A program made the position numbers and the translations under genes. Below, piece by piece: positions 36,412-48,347 of a stretch of DNA of 64,000 bases; position 1 is the stretch's first letter; every line of letters starts with the position of its first letter. The stretch covers positions 211,626 to 275,625 of the forward strand of contig WEDG01003411.1 in the NCBI GenBank assembly GCA_017591395.1, written 5' to 3'. The stretch comes from Schistocephalus solidus. Its lineage: Eukaryota > Platyhelminthes > Cestoda > Diphyllobothriidea > Diphyllobothriidae. Under the pieces are notes generated by a model. It did not search any database, was not told the DNA's origin, and saw only the letters and a program-made list of their open reading frames with translations.

Positions 36412-37580
36412 CGAAGGAGCATGGACCTCTTCGCCATCGGCCGTGCCACATTCGGCCTAAATATCAACACGGACAAATCGGTGGTTATGCACCAACCACC
36501 ACCTAGCATGCATACAGTGCTCCTCGAATCAATATCCTCGGCTCTCAACGCAAAACTGTGGACAACTTCCCCTAACTCGGAAGGGTGCTGTCACACAACA
36601 CAAAAGTCAGTGTCGAGGTTGCTTAATGGAACTCCAAAGCCCACCAGGCATTGAACCGGCTGCAATCCTCCGTGCGGAATCACAACGGCCCACAACTGAA
36701 CACCGAATTAAAGATGTGCAAGGCAATCATCTTGACCACACTTCTGTATTTAGCGGAGACCTAAATTGCCCATTACAACAAAGGCAGGACGGTAAACCAC
36801 TTTTATCTCAGCTGCTTTCGCAGAATACTGAAGCGGAGATGGCAAGACAGGATCCTGGATACGTAAGTCCTGGAGCGGACCGGAATCTTTTGGTACCCAT
36901 GCCTTGCTGAGGCAAGTGCACCTGAAATGGAGCAGCCACCTGGTGAGAGTGAACGACGAGCGTAAACCCAAAAAAATTTCCTATGGAGATGCCAATAAAG
37001 GTACACACAGACAACAAGGATAAAAAAGATGCTACAAGGACAGTTTAAAAAACTTCCTGAAGCGACTGCAATTCAACCCGGTTACCTGGGAGGACCTCAC
37101 ACTGGATTGATCGGTCTTGAAAACAGCAGTTAAAACTGGTGTAGCAATATACGTAGCCAGAAGTATCGCCACTGCTGAAGCCAAAAAGAGTGGCAATCAA
37201 GCCAAAAAAGCCCCGAGATAATACCACCAATGCTCACATTAAAACCACCAAAAACCCCAGCCATCCTCAGTTCTCACATGAGCGCGAACACAAACACTTA
37301 CGCCAAAAGCAATAATAACAACATTATTAATGACTTACCGTTTCCCGACCTATCCTTTTCTCACTGCCAACGGACCTTCCCCTCACCCATATGTCTGGTC
37401 CGTCACTTGTACATCCATCGCAAGGATGCTGGTGAAATAGTGCCTGGCTCCCCGACACAGTCTTTGCGTCCGCTTCCAATGTGCACTCTAACCATGCATC
37501 TTCGCTCGTCGCATGGGTTGACATCCGAGGTATTGCACCTATCTTCTTGTTGTGTAAAAATCCTGTCAAATGCAGGCTGT
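36412..37580 (+). mobile_element. Zinc-finger LINE fragment, third copy
   Basis: The sequence resembles the LINE in the inverted arms. It starts with MDLFAIGRATFGLNINTDKS and VVMHQPPP, continues with a degenerate C-terminal reverse transcriptase region (TTLLY near 36,740, RRILK near 36,830) and ends in a finger-like piece (FSHCQRTFPSPICLVRHLYI near 37,370). Stops and shifts are frequent. Confidence 0.65.
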
Positions 37581-38790
37581 GACTAGGTATTTATATGGGT
37601 GAAGGCCTAAAAGCGAAGCGACTTTTTTCAACTTATTCAGATTGTTTTTGCATTACTATAAATTCAAAATCACCGTCCACAGCCAAATAATTTGGCTCCT
37701 CCAGCGCTTGCAAGCTCATATTTGTCACAATTAGACAAAGGTCAGCTTCAAGGTGTGCATGAAATATTTAAAAGCATTTGTGACCTACTGCATGACCAGA
37801 AAAATGCGACCATCGCTTTCATTATGCGTGTGGTAGCCAAGTTCTATTTTAATTATTCTGATTCCGGTTGACAGCTGGGCTTTTCGCGTGGAGTTTTCGG
37901 TCACGACCTAGTTTAAGTAGCATCGTATTACCCTATTTCTACTTCAATTGCTGCATTTCCGGATATTTTTATGTTAATGGCTGATACATTATGGGTAGAG
38001 ACAGAAATACATGGACTAAGACTTGAAATGTTCCCATAATAGATGTTCATTTTATGTAAACCTTTTTGTATTTTGCATAATTTTTTAGATTCGCTCTCAG
38101 TGACAGTGAATGGAGCCATTTTTACAGAAAATTTCAAAATAAAGCATATTTCTCTCACTCTCTGTATTATTTGCACACCTCGATTTGCCTGCTATTCAGT
38201 CTGTCTTTCACTCTATTACACGCTTATGAAATGCTATTAAGGGTTTCCGTCGAGAGTCTTTTGAGTAAGATTCTCGATGAATGTTCCAGCTCACGCAAGT
38301 CACTTTAACCTTCAACTCGAATCTATTAACCTTTAATCTTCTGCTTTTAATAAACAAGAGTCTGGAGGACTCGACTAAAGTCCAAATGTTGCTCGTTTTA
38401 AAAACATTGTGGGTTTCTGCGCAAATAGTCACTCTCAGTCAAATTGTACCTTTCATCGAACATTGAAAAAAATTTAAAAACATGTAGGCATATTTGCTTT
38501 CTATAAAATTGAATTGTAACAATAGTAGATTTTTAATCTCTTTAAGGACATATTTCTGTTCAAGAATTGCATGTGCAGAAACAGTGCATTATAAAATGGC
38601 AAAAAAATCGATACAAATACAAGTGTTTTCCTTGAAATTTATAATTCATGTTATGGCGTTTTGACGTTTCGAAACATGTTTATGTATTTATATATAACGC
38701 ATAATCGTGAACTTTCGTGCAAAATAATTATTGTACAGTGATTGCTCTTCTTGGCTCCAGATATCTGTCCTGACTTACTTTACATTTTTT
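37581..38790. other. No gene recognised; end of spacer
   Basis: AT-rich sequence without supported frames. It ends where the right inverted arm begins (38,791, AAACAGTATAAATCC). Confidence 0.45.
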
Positions 38791-38815
38791 AAACAGTATA
38801 AATCCTGGATTTAAA

Positions 38816-39305
38816 ATGCCCGGATTTCAATGTAGCATTTGTGGCGAAACGTGTGCCTCTTCATTTCTCCGCTTGAATGGTAGTTACTTCCACCGTCACT
38901 GCTTTCGGTGCCACTGTAGGTGGTTTCATTATTACATTTTTCTTTTCTAGTATGTCAGTGTGATCTGCAAAAGACTGGCCATTACAAAAAAGAAGGTAAG
39001 CTTTACTGTCCAAAGGACTTCGAACGAGCCTTTGGAAGTCCGTGTGGAATCTGCAACTGTTCCATAAGTGGGGACAGAGTATTGGCACTGGGCCTACAGT
39101 TTCATCGAAAATGCTTTCACTGTTACCTTTGCCGGTATGTTGTCATATTTTTCTATTTACTGATTTTATAAGCGCTGTTTTTCAGGTCAAAAATCGTATA
39201 CTTTTTATTGGGAGCAAGTTCTACTGTAAGGAATGCGCAAAAAGGGTTGCCCCAAGTTACAAACAGAAAATAAAAACCCCAGGCTCAAAATATTGTAACC
39301 ACTAG
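38816..39305 (+). CDS. Two-LIM-domain protein, abLIM-like, open
   Basis: LIM domains are zinc-binding modules for protein contacts, common in actin-associated and developmental proteins. Three exons join in frame: 38,816-38,915, 38,951-39,134 and 39,173-39,305, giving 138 aa from MPGFQCSIC to a TAG. The introns are only 35 nt (GTAGGT..TTCTAG) and 38 nt (GTATGT..TATAAG). LIM 1 has CSIC, HRHC, CFRC and CHLC-type ligands and closes with GKLYCPKDF; LIM 2 has CGIC, FHRKC, CYLC and FYCKEC. All eight ligand positions of each domain are filled. The CDL, GDRVLALG and CxLC spacing recalls abLIM/UNC-115 LIM domains. An upstream or downstream continuation is possible: a villin headpiece was not found, and exons of another plus-strand gene begin at 43.7 kb. 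The inverted copy at 23.6-24.0 kb is broken. Confidence 0.7.
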
Positions 39306-39639
39306 TATTAAGTTTTCTGCATATTCATTAAATGTTTGTCTGTATCTGCAATTTAGCCTGCTTTTAAACTTTTGTCTTATTTTTATAGCTTCTTCTCGAA
39401 ACCGGACCCATTCCTTGCCAAAAGTATGCTTTTTGATTAACTTTGCCTCCAAAGATTGCTTTTTTACAAATAACGAGGACAGATCATGCTATTTAATTCT
39501 CTTTATTACTACCTAAGTCCTTTAGCCCACCTTCTGTTTAACTGAATTATATATGTCATTGTGATTTAGGAAACGTATGTAGGAATATACTCCTGTAATT
39601 TGTATATTGTTCTGATAACAGTACAATATATCATCTTTT

Positions 39640-41909
39640 TGCTATGTGGTTTTGCTTTAAATCGCCTGGGAAAGCCGTCGCACGCCTTCCCCACAAAAGT
39701 TTCAACGGTCATTTGGAACAAGGACTCCTCCCAAGAAGCCAATGCGGTTTCCGCCGCCATCATGTCACCACTAACATAATCTTCACCGCGCGCCAGCTGC
39801 AGGTGAAGTGTCAGTTTCATGTTCTCGGTCATGCTAATGGATGCCTACCGTAACGAATGCCACGGGCTCCACATCACCTACCGGATGTGTGGCCGACTCC
39901 TCAATCAATGGCGAATGCATTCCCACTCGCGTGTATCCGCAGCCGCCATCCACGAACTTTTGATCACTGATGACTGTGCACTTAATGCAAAGACAGAAGG
40001 GGGCATGCAAAGGAGCATGGGTCTTTTTACTGCCGCCTGCGACAGCTTCGGACTGCGCATAAATACGTAGAAAATTGTGGTAATGCATCAGCCGCCGCCC
40101 AGTACCACCTACAACGCTGCTCGCATCAATGTCAACGTCACTCAATTGAAATCCGTGGATACCTTCACCTACGCGGGCAGCAACCTCCCGCAGCGCCAAA
40201 ATCGATGACGAGGTCGCTCATAAGATCGCCAAAACCAGCCAAGCCTTCGGGCGCATGCAGAACGTTGTCTGGAAGCGACACGGTCTCCACATCAGCCATA
40301 AACTCAAGATATATAAAGCTAACATCTCGCGGAGGACTGGAGGTTCTAGCAAAAACAGGCGCGGAAGGTTATCCATTTCCTTCTCAGCTAACTACTCAGA
40401 ATACTGATAATGATATGGATAGGCGGAATCCCGGACACAGAATTTCGGGAATGAACACGCATCCTCTGCATCTACGCCCAACTGAAACAACTGCATTTTT
40501 GCTGGAGGGGCCACCTTGTGAGGATGGACGACGACCGACTACCCAGAGGACTCTTCTATGGAGATGTCACCACGGGTTCTTGTTGAAAAAGGAGTCAAGT
40601 GCAATGTTATAAGGAAACTCTAAAGACTTCGCTGAAGCAACTGCAGATGAACCCGGAAAACTGGGAGGACATCGCCCGGAACCAATTGGCCTGCAGGAGG
40701 ACAGTAAAGTCAGGAGCAGCAAACTAGGAAGCCAGCCAGATCGCCACCGCCAAGGCCAAAAGGGCGGCACGAAAGTTACCAGTGCCCCGGATCAACACCG
40801 TCAATGCTCAAGCCCTCCAACATTCGAGCGCTCTTAAGGTTCCTGCCGCGCACGAATCGGCCTGCTTGGACACCTTCGGGCGCGATGCAGCAACAATCCG
40901 ACAACTTCAACTTCTGCGTCAACTTCTGCCAACCCTCCTTCGAACCCCTTTCCATGATCATCCCTGGCACCAATTCCACCACTCCCACTATCATAGCGAC
41001 CACATCCCAATATTCATCACCTGTTACCTCCACCATCACAATCAACACCACCCCTGTCGCAGCGATGGTTGCCCGATCCTAAACTGTCCTTATTGCGACC
41101 GCACCTTTACCTCACTTATCGGCCTGGTTGGTCACTTGCGAATCTATCGTCAGAGACTGATGAACCAGCGCCTGGAGCATTCACCCACAGCAGAGTTCGC
41201 CACATCCACTGACCTCACTGTCCTTGCGCATTTATTCACTGCATGGGTCTACTCGGTCACATGTGCATCCATAACAGCGGAATTAACCGCTATGTCGTCA
41301 GTACTAATATCCAATGCACACCCTTTAATTCTGCCATTCTCGCCGCCACTCCCACAGCCACTACCGCGAACGAGAACCCGTCAGTCCCTTCTGCTTTCTC
41401 CTGCCCACTCTGTGCCCGCAACGTCACCTCACGCATTGGCCTGTTCGGTCACCTGAAAATAATCGCATGGAGACTGGCGAACCAGTGCATGGGGCTTGAC
41501 ATACAGTCGCCGCGCCCACCTACACTGCTCTCACAGCTCCCGCACCTTCACACACTGCATGGGCCTATTAGATCACATGCGCCTCCACCATAACCTGTGG
41601 TTAACCGCCGTGTGCTAAACCACACCAGTTCACAATACATACACAACACCATCACTATCATCATGTAACCGAGAATATCATGGTATCCTAGAAACAGTGG
41701 CTTGGAAGGCTGCCAATATTACGCTTACACCCGACCACACCGTTGGCCCAGTTTGTGTTGTGTGTTGAGGGGCTGAGCAGTGGACTGGGAGTCAGATGGC
41801 GATGGCCCCTCCAGATCCCCTGGTTTATTTTATCCTGGTGTGTGCGTTATGGGGGCCAGGTCGTGCTGTGGCGCGCGAAGACGGATACGCCGGCCAGTAA
41901 GCCAATGCT
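39640..41909 (+). mobile_element. Zinc-finger LINE, right arm copy, uninterrupted
   Basis: A 5'-truncated LINE starts in the reverse transcriptase (FNGHLEQGLLPRSQCGF, HVTTNIIFTARQLQ), with a deletion of the FxDLTKAFD block. It continues with TDDCALNAKTEGGMQRSMGL, VVMHQPPPSTTYNAARI and RRTLLWRCH-like sequence, then a low-complexity Thr/Ser/Pro linker and C2H2-like fingers (CPYCDRTFTSLIGLVGHL near 41,085; CPLCARNVTSRIGLFGHL near 41,400; SRTFTHCMGLLDHMRLHH near 41,545). LINEs with C-terminal C2H2 fingers of this sort are, to my knowledge, abundant in diphyllobothriid tapeworms. This copy is in several frames and is inactive. Confidence 0.75.
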
Positions 41910-43530
41910 GTTGTTGTTAAAGCTAAGGAGAAATGTGATGGTCGTTGCCTTACTGTAAACCGTCGTCTCAATTTCACCCTTGGGGTTTATTTTGATGAGT
42001 ACAACTTTCATCGATAATTTTTTATTACAAGCTTCCACTGAGCGAGTTATGGAAGTTTTACAGCATAGTTTTCTTCTTGATAAAAAACATGTCGGCATCT
42101 TAATGGTGCCAAATGACAAGCTCATTTTGGACGAAGGCAGTGTTTTGCAGTTCTTTTGGGACATGTTCTCCTGTCGAACCAGAGATTGAGGAGCCCATTG
42201 GAGTTTCTGTGATCTGCTTATAGTTTTTTGGCAAAGATGAAGTGAGTTATTTATAGCAAAATTCGAACAGCCTCATGATATGTTCATTTTTGAGCAGAAC
42301 TTGAAGCCTCGCCTCTTCAGATCTCTTTTACAAGACTCTATGTGCTTAATTCGGTGGAATAGATGCAAGTAACGAAATAACCTTGAATGAAAACATGATT
42401 TTATCCGATTGAATTATCCGACCTCAAAGGTTTATGAGAAATCGAGAGGCTAATCGAATGGAGCTAGTTGAATTGTCTTGGAAAAATTTTAGTTTTATGC
42501 ACACCCACTCTGCCGAATTATAGGCTTGGCTGCATTTTAAGGTAAAAATTGGTCGCGGTGGGAAGTTTGTCTTATGGATTACTGGCAGAATATAGCATTG
42601 AGTCAGAGTGGTGTCAGATACTTTCACTCATTCTCCGTGATCATATTTTTGCGCCGGTATTCTCTATGTAGTTTATTTAACCGATCTGTTACAGATTTGG
42701 CTTGCGAGTTCTGTGCTCGTTTGTAAAATTCTCTCACATCAATTAGGGTCTCATTCTTTGTATTACAGTCTTTCCGAGTAAGCATGGCAGTCAGTCATCT
42801 CTCGTTAGCGAGGGGAACGACAATGTTGTCCCATTTTTGGTTCCTTCATAGCTTTTAACTAATTTTGCGAAGCATATCGGGCTAACTTGTGAGCCATCAG
42901 TTAGGAGGTAACATGTTTTCGACGGAGGGTTTCTGTGATCGGTTTTTTAGTTCTCACCAGCATAGCTTCCTGGGCTGCAATTAAGTCGACTGGGTCGGCA
43001 TCTGCGGTGTTAAAGCAGGCTTCATGTCGTAGCACTGCTCTGTTAGATGTGTAGACGAAAGCTCGTGGATTAAGTATGAGCTTCTAGTGTCTGCTGCTTT
43101 TAACTTGGTCTTTTCCGCTTCCAAACTTCCCTCTATTTGGTTTGCATGGGATGTGCCAAGGCGACGTTCGTCGTCCAAAGATCTTCGGCGATCGAATCTT
43201 TGAGAATGCGGGGACACTACCTTCTATCCTCTGCAATTCTAGCTTTGGATTTTTGTAGATTCCGGTGGCAGTCCTTGATCAGAACTCTCGTCAACTGCTA
43301 AATAAACCGTCTCACAACTCCTGTCCATAGTCGTGTTATCGGGAGCCTTATAATTTATGCATCGTGGCATTAGATATTCCGGGAGGCATTTATGTGGAAA
43401 ACAGAGTTGCTTATATGCTGCTACCTCTCGTGTGGCCGATATCTCCCAGCTGCGAACCGTCAGAAGCGGGTCGTGCGAGAATTGTTCACAAATGAATTCG
43501 AAGGGCCGATTTCTAGGTATTTGCATAAGT
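41910..43530 (-). mobile_element. Second Penelope-like element, decayed remnant
   Basis: On the minus strand, pieces in the right order are: ELSSTHLTEQCYDM and NTADADPVDLIAAQEAMLVR (43,060-42,920), RTKKPITETLRRKHVTS (to 42,905), WDNIVVPLANE (near 42,810), LPVIHKTNFPPRPI (near 42,560), and GEIETTVYSKATT (near 41,970). These match the N-terminal helical region, the HK..P.RPI block and the VYRK.T block of Penelope-like reverse transcriptases. The family differs from that at 4.6 kb. The catalytic block and GIY-YIG domain are lost. A 95-codon minus frame at 43,239-43,526 could be more N-terminal sequence. It abuts the end of the right inverted arm. Confidence 0.65.
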
Positions 43531-43701
43531 AAAAACTTAAAAAAGCAAACGGTTCTACTGCTCGATCAGCCTTCTCCTTTACGTACACAAATACCTGGAC
43601 CTCGAACCTCCGTATCCTTTCGTCCTTCCTTCTGTACGCTTTTGAGATGGAACTTTAAACATAAGACCCACATTCGTCTATTTCAATTTTAGCCCACTCA
43701 G

Positions 43702-46700
43702 GAAAACTTTGGGGAGTTTCAGGAAGAGTTGTCCCAAAGACTGGCAGGTAAGTTACCTTCTGCATCTTATGTACTTTTCGAAACAGCAGAATTGTTTGAA
43801 AAACATAATTCTTTTTGGAAAATTGATGTTCATTATAATTACGGTTGGGATTTTACTACTGCAAAGCTTTTTACTGAAATTTTGGTGACGTTTGTTTTCA
43901 GATATTTTGGTGCGGTGCCCCTTGATAGACATTAAATAGGTGATAAGCCAGGCCATTAAAGTTTTCCACTCAAATGGACCTTGTGAATGCTCAAGCTATC
44001 ACTCAGTCAAACTCTGATGGTAGTACTAACTTGTCAGAAACTATTGTGATAGCTAATTTAGACAAAAACGCATAATTCATATTTGCCACTTCTTCCTAAT
44101 TTATGTGAGGCTGGATGTGCTTTATGGCCAGAGAAGACTGAAATCTTGAGTACTTTGGCCTCGCGGTCGAGCCCACTCCGTTACGCTCCGTTCATCTCAC
44201 GCTGGTCAACTGGGTTTCACATGTTGTATCAGTATGGTTAAATAATTCCACGTGTCTGATTTTATTGTTTGAGATCCGCAATCTATAAACTGGAAATTCT
44301 GAGAATTTATACTGATGTTTTCGAAGGGTGAATTGAGGTGTTTGCCTCAGGAAACCATCCCTCCACCAATCCACGTCACGCAAACACTAACCAAGCGTTA
44401 TTGTAAGAAAATTTTGAATTTGCTTATTTGACGCGTTGAAGAAGTTCCACTTCGTCAGTAAGGCGTTATATGTGTGCAAATTCTCTACTATTATGTGGAT
44501 AAGAGTTCAGGTGGATTGCTATTAGTTCTATTAAAAGGCGGAAGTATGTTTTCCAAAATCCATAATTCGTTCATTGTGGGACTTTATGGTTCTTTTGTAT
44601 AGCTACAACGTTTGCGGATGCCTTTTTGCGAATGCACTTTTGATTCTCACCTTGAGATACAGTGTCAAAAAGTAGACTTTATAGTTAAGATGTCAATTAT
44701 GATCGGGTAATTATACAGATCACCGTATTCTTCAGGTTGTTATAGAATGAAATGTTGATCAATATACCGCAATGCCTAAAGTGAAAACAGCCCGCTTGTT
44801 TTCACTGTTTTTTAAAACTCTTAAGTGAAATTTTTCTACCATTGGCTCGACGTAAGTGTGTTGCAGAGTACTCAAAAGCACAGTTACCAGTAGATCGATG
44901 AATATGGAACTTACTTGTCGCTCTTTCTCTGACCTTTCAAAACCCAGTACAATATAAAAACTGCCAGTCGCACACGGTGAGCGGCCAGCTCAAGGGTAAT
45001 TTGCCCTCACCTGTGGAAACCCAGAATCCGATCGCGACCATGTCTACTGCAGAGGCAGTAACACCTCTTCAACCAGTGAAGCCTCAAAAACCCGAAGGCA
45101 AACCATCAAAGGTACCGAATGCGTCTTGCATCCTGAATAACCCCCCTCGGATACCAAAAGTTCTCCCAGCGAACCAAGATGTCCTTCGCAAAGGGGTAGA
45201 CTCACTACAAAACTCTCGTGTATCGCAATTGGTTAAGGTAGGCCAAACACCGAAACCTTGTTTAGATCAATAAAGTATTGATCGCTTCGATCAGTTGACG
45301 TTCATTAAAACGGCGTTATTTCTATAATATACAGAACGAGTTTCTCAGGATCTCAATAAATAAGGTAGGAATTTAGACTTCTGTAAAGTTTTGATCACCG
45401 TATCATAAGTATAAGTAGCACTCAAGTAAACAAGTTCGGGCAAGTCCACGCACAAAGGTGGGTCTCGGTAAACAAGAGCGGACAGGCGCATACATGTGCA
45501 CGAGGATGGGGTTTTCGCTATTAGGACAGGTGATTTGAGTCGTGTTCTGCATCGATCTGCCCAAAATAAAATGGAAGGACACGGGAATATTAACCCCGTA
45601 TTACAAATGTACTCGTGCTAACGTTCAAGGGGTTATGATTAAGATACGGGAATAAATAACTCCCTATAGTTAAGGGCAACTCCACCTGCGCTAGAGATGC
45701 TAGCTATTTCTTTGCGTAACCCATATAAGAATATTTCGTCTAAAACAGTTCGACAGATTAGGTTATCACAGACCGGTGTGAAATAGTCTCCATACGTCAA
45801 TCCCTTGAGAAATCAACAAATCGTCGGCAGAAATGCATTCTGAATAGCATTGTATTGAAAGCTTCGACATACTTTTAAGTGAAGGTACATTTGTCCCGTT
45901 CACCAGACCATTCAATTGCTTCGAATCCTTCGTCCTCCCACCTGAAACGAAATCCTCATCAACCTGGCAACTCGCATAGGTTACTTAGTACGACTTCGTG
46001 TATTCCACTTTGCTAGTAAACCTTTGTAAACAGTTAATCGAATGATTCTGAAAATTTTCCTGGATGGAGTTTGAAGTCTCTCTCCTGAAAACCATTCCTG
46101 TGCGTCCTTTTAGTGCAAGCCGAACAGAAAACTAACGTTGAATCTAATTTCCTAAAAACATATTTGGGGCCTTCTTGCACACAAACAGGCTTTTTCTTGC
46201 TGGTTTGCGCTTAGCCCTGCCGGTCTGTTTCACATGACCTTGTATGGTGCCGTATCTAGTTTTTTTCACACTTCTAGCTTTTTCTATTTTCTTCCCTAAA
46301 TTGTTTCATTTTGCACATATAAGGACTGAGTCATTATTGGGATTACTTCGAAGATCATGGAAGTTGTCACGATGAAGTGGAAAGTAGTTAAAGCAGTAAG
46401 TGATGAGCGAAGTAAGTAGAAGACGAAACACTTATATTTGCATGTGCAGCGAGAGGTCGCTTCAGAATCAAGGGTAAACTTTATTTGACGGCCGTAAACC
46501 ATAAGTTCACTCGTGTATGTTGGTTGCGCCGTTGATTCAGCCCTAAACGGTGGCCTAGCAAGTGCTTGGCACATGCCGGATGAAGGGTTTAAACCACTCC
46601 TACGGTTAGCTTGACTAGAAATTGTGAGTGATACATCATGGGGGAGGGAAAAAGAAATTTAGCCGACTCAACGCGTTTACATGGCGGGCTAAAAATCGTG

Positions 46701-48293
46701 GCTTGGATTAATACTAATTGACAAAATGCGTAGTCTTTCCCGGGGCCCATAAATTAACCTGTAATTATTGTTTCCTATATAGTCTATATGCTAGCTCTCA
46801 TTTAAATTATCTCCCAGATTATTAAATTTGGTTCGTGTGCGCGTGCGGACCAGTCCGTAATCAGTGGACGTTGATTCAGTCACGCCAGCCATTTCTCTCT
46901 CGACCATCATCAGCAGTGGGTACTTTTTCTTGTCTTTCAGATACAATAAACGGGGAAAAGAGAACGAATTAAATCATGATTAACCCACGCACAATTGGGA
47001 TGTTAGAGCTATTCATCGAGAATGGTGAACAAACTAACCTTTTGTGTTCCTCTAAGAGAAGGCATAAAAGTGCTGACAGATTTGGCTTGAATCGGTTCCA
47101 CGTTCATGTGACGGCTGCGTATGGTTCTCAGTGACCACACAAGTAAACAAGTTCCGAATTTTCGGTAGGGATTAGGACGAATCTGTAGGAGTGCGCTGTT
47201 TGGCAATTTGAAGGTCCCAAAATCCCATGTCAGGGAACACAGAGTTAGTGAGCAAACTTTACTGTAGTGTCAGAGCACGCACGCAGCTCTGCGAACCGCC
47301 TCTTCAAGCGTGTGTGTCGTTAGGGTTCTTGGACCTGAGTTCGTGCGTATGCCTTGGCTCTGTCCGTCTGCAGCCAATCAGTGAAGGATGCAGCGTCGAT
47401 TGGCCTTAAGCCCTCACCACGCTAGTTCCAAGTCTCGCAGAGCTCTAGGAGTTAGCTGCCTCAGTTTTCGGTTATGCTGCTCTGAAGGTACTTTTGATTT
47501 GATCTGTCAGACAATATTCTCGATGCATATATTGGTTGGCCTCCAGCATCGATGGTCCATGGTTTGCGATGAATGCCAACCTTTCGCAGATGGATAACTT
47601 TGTCGGTCGTTTTGTGACTTCTGTTTAAAGTAAATCGTTTAACGTTCCATGAAGTCTTCGGTACAACAGCATTTACCTGTTGCAGCACAATGGGAACTGT
47701 TTTCACGCAATAGCAGCAAGTGAGCACTTGCCACTCTAAGAGCATGCAAAGGTGGCATTTGATCAACCCTCTCCGAATCCTCTTTAGGGCCAACGGGTGC
47801 CTATCTGCAATTTGGAAAGGAATCTTGCACTCCGATGAAATACAAATGAGGATTTCAGTTGATCAAGTTCGTATAGAGTATTCGATGAGGAAAATAATTA
47901 TTGCAGGTCATGGCTAGATCCTTTCTAGGAGTTGGAATAATACTCTTCCTTTCTTCCGCCAACAATGGGAAGACCCCAGTGTCATTTGCCAAAATAAAGC
48001 AAGCAAGCCGCTATCCGCCATCTTTGCTAAAGATGCAAAAAGGTCAACTAAGCCGGGAAGACAGCGGCAGACACTAGCTGCATCAACACTGCATTTTCCT
48101 TCCAACGGCATTGCCGAAGTCAAGGGTGGCAACCCATGTCGCATAGATGAGACATATTCTCATATTTGGCTCTGTTTATTTTATTTACTGAGGTGATGAT
48201 CACATCAATAGAAGTAAATAAAAACCTCGGCCAACTGATTTTCCACTTACACGCCACAAAACCTTCTTACCCACATCGGGCTTTTCGAATTAG

Positions 48294-48347
<54 letters not shown>

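Noticed and set aside
39042..39305. Reading the LIM exon 3 from the acceptor at 39,185 (TTTTTCAG)
   Set aside because: That acceptor puts the FYCKEC zinc ligands out of frame; the acceptor at 39,172 restores LIM 2 spacing.
43702..43747. Reading the small exon as ENFGEFQEELSQRLA
   Set aside because: The peptide looks natural, but its end phase does not fit the next exon, which needs phase 0; the other frame does. The choice remains open without transcripts.
46296..46574. LTR-retroelement aspartic protease on the minus strand
   Set aside because: Only YGRQIKFTLDSEA resembles it, the active site is not D[ST]G, and no integrase or reverse transcriptase is near.
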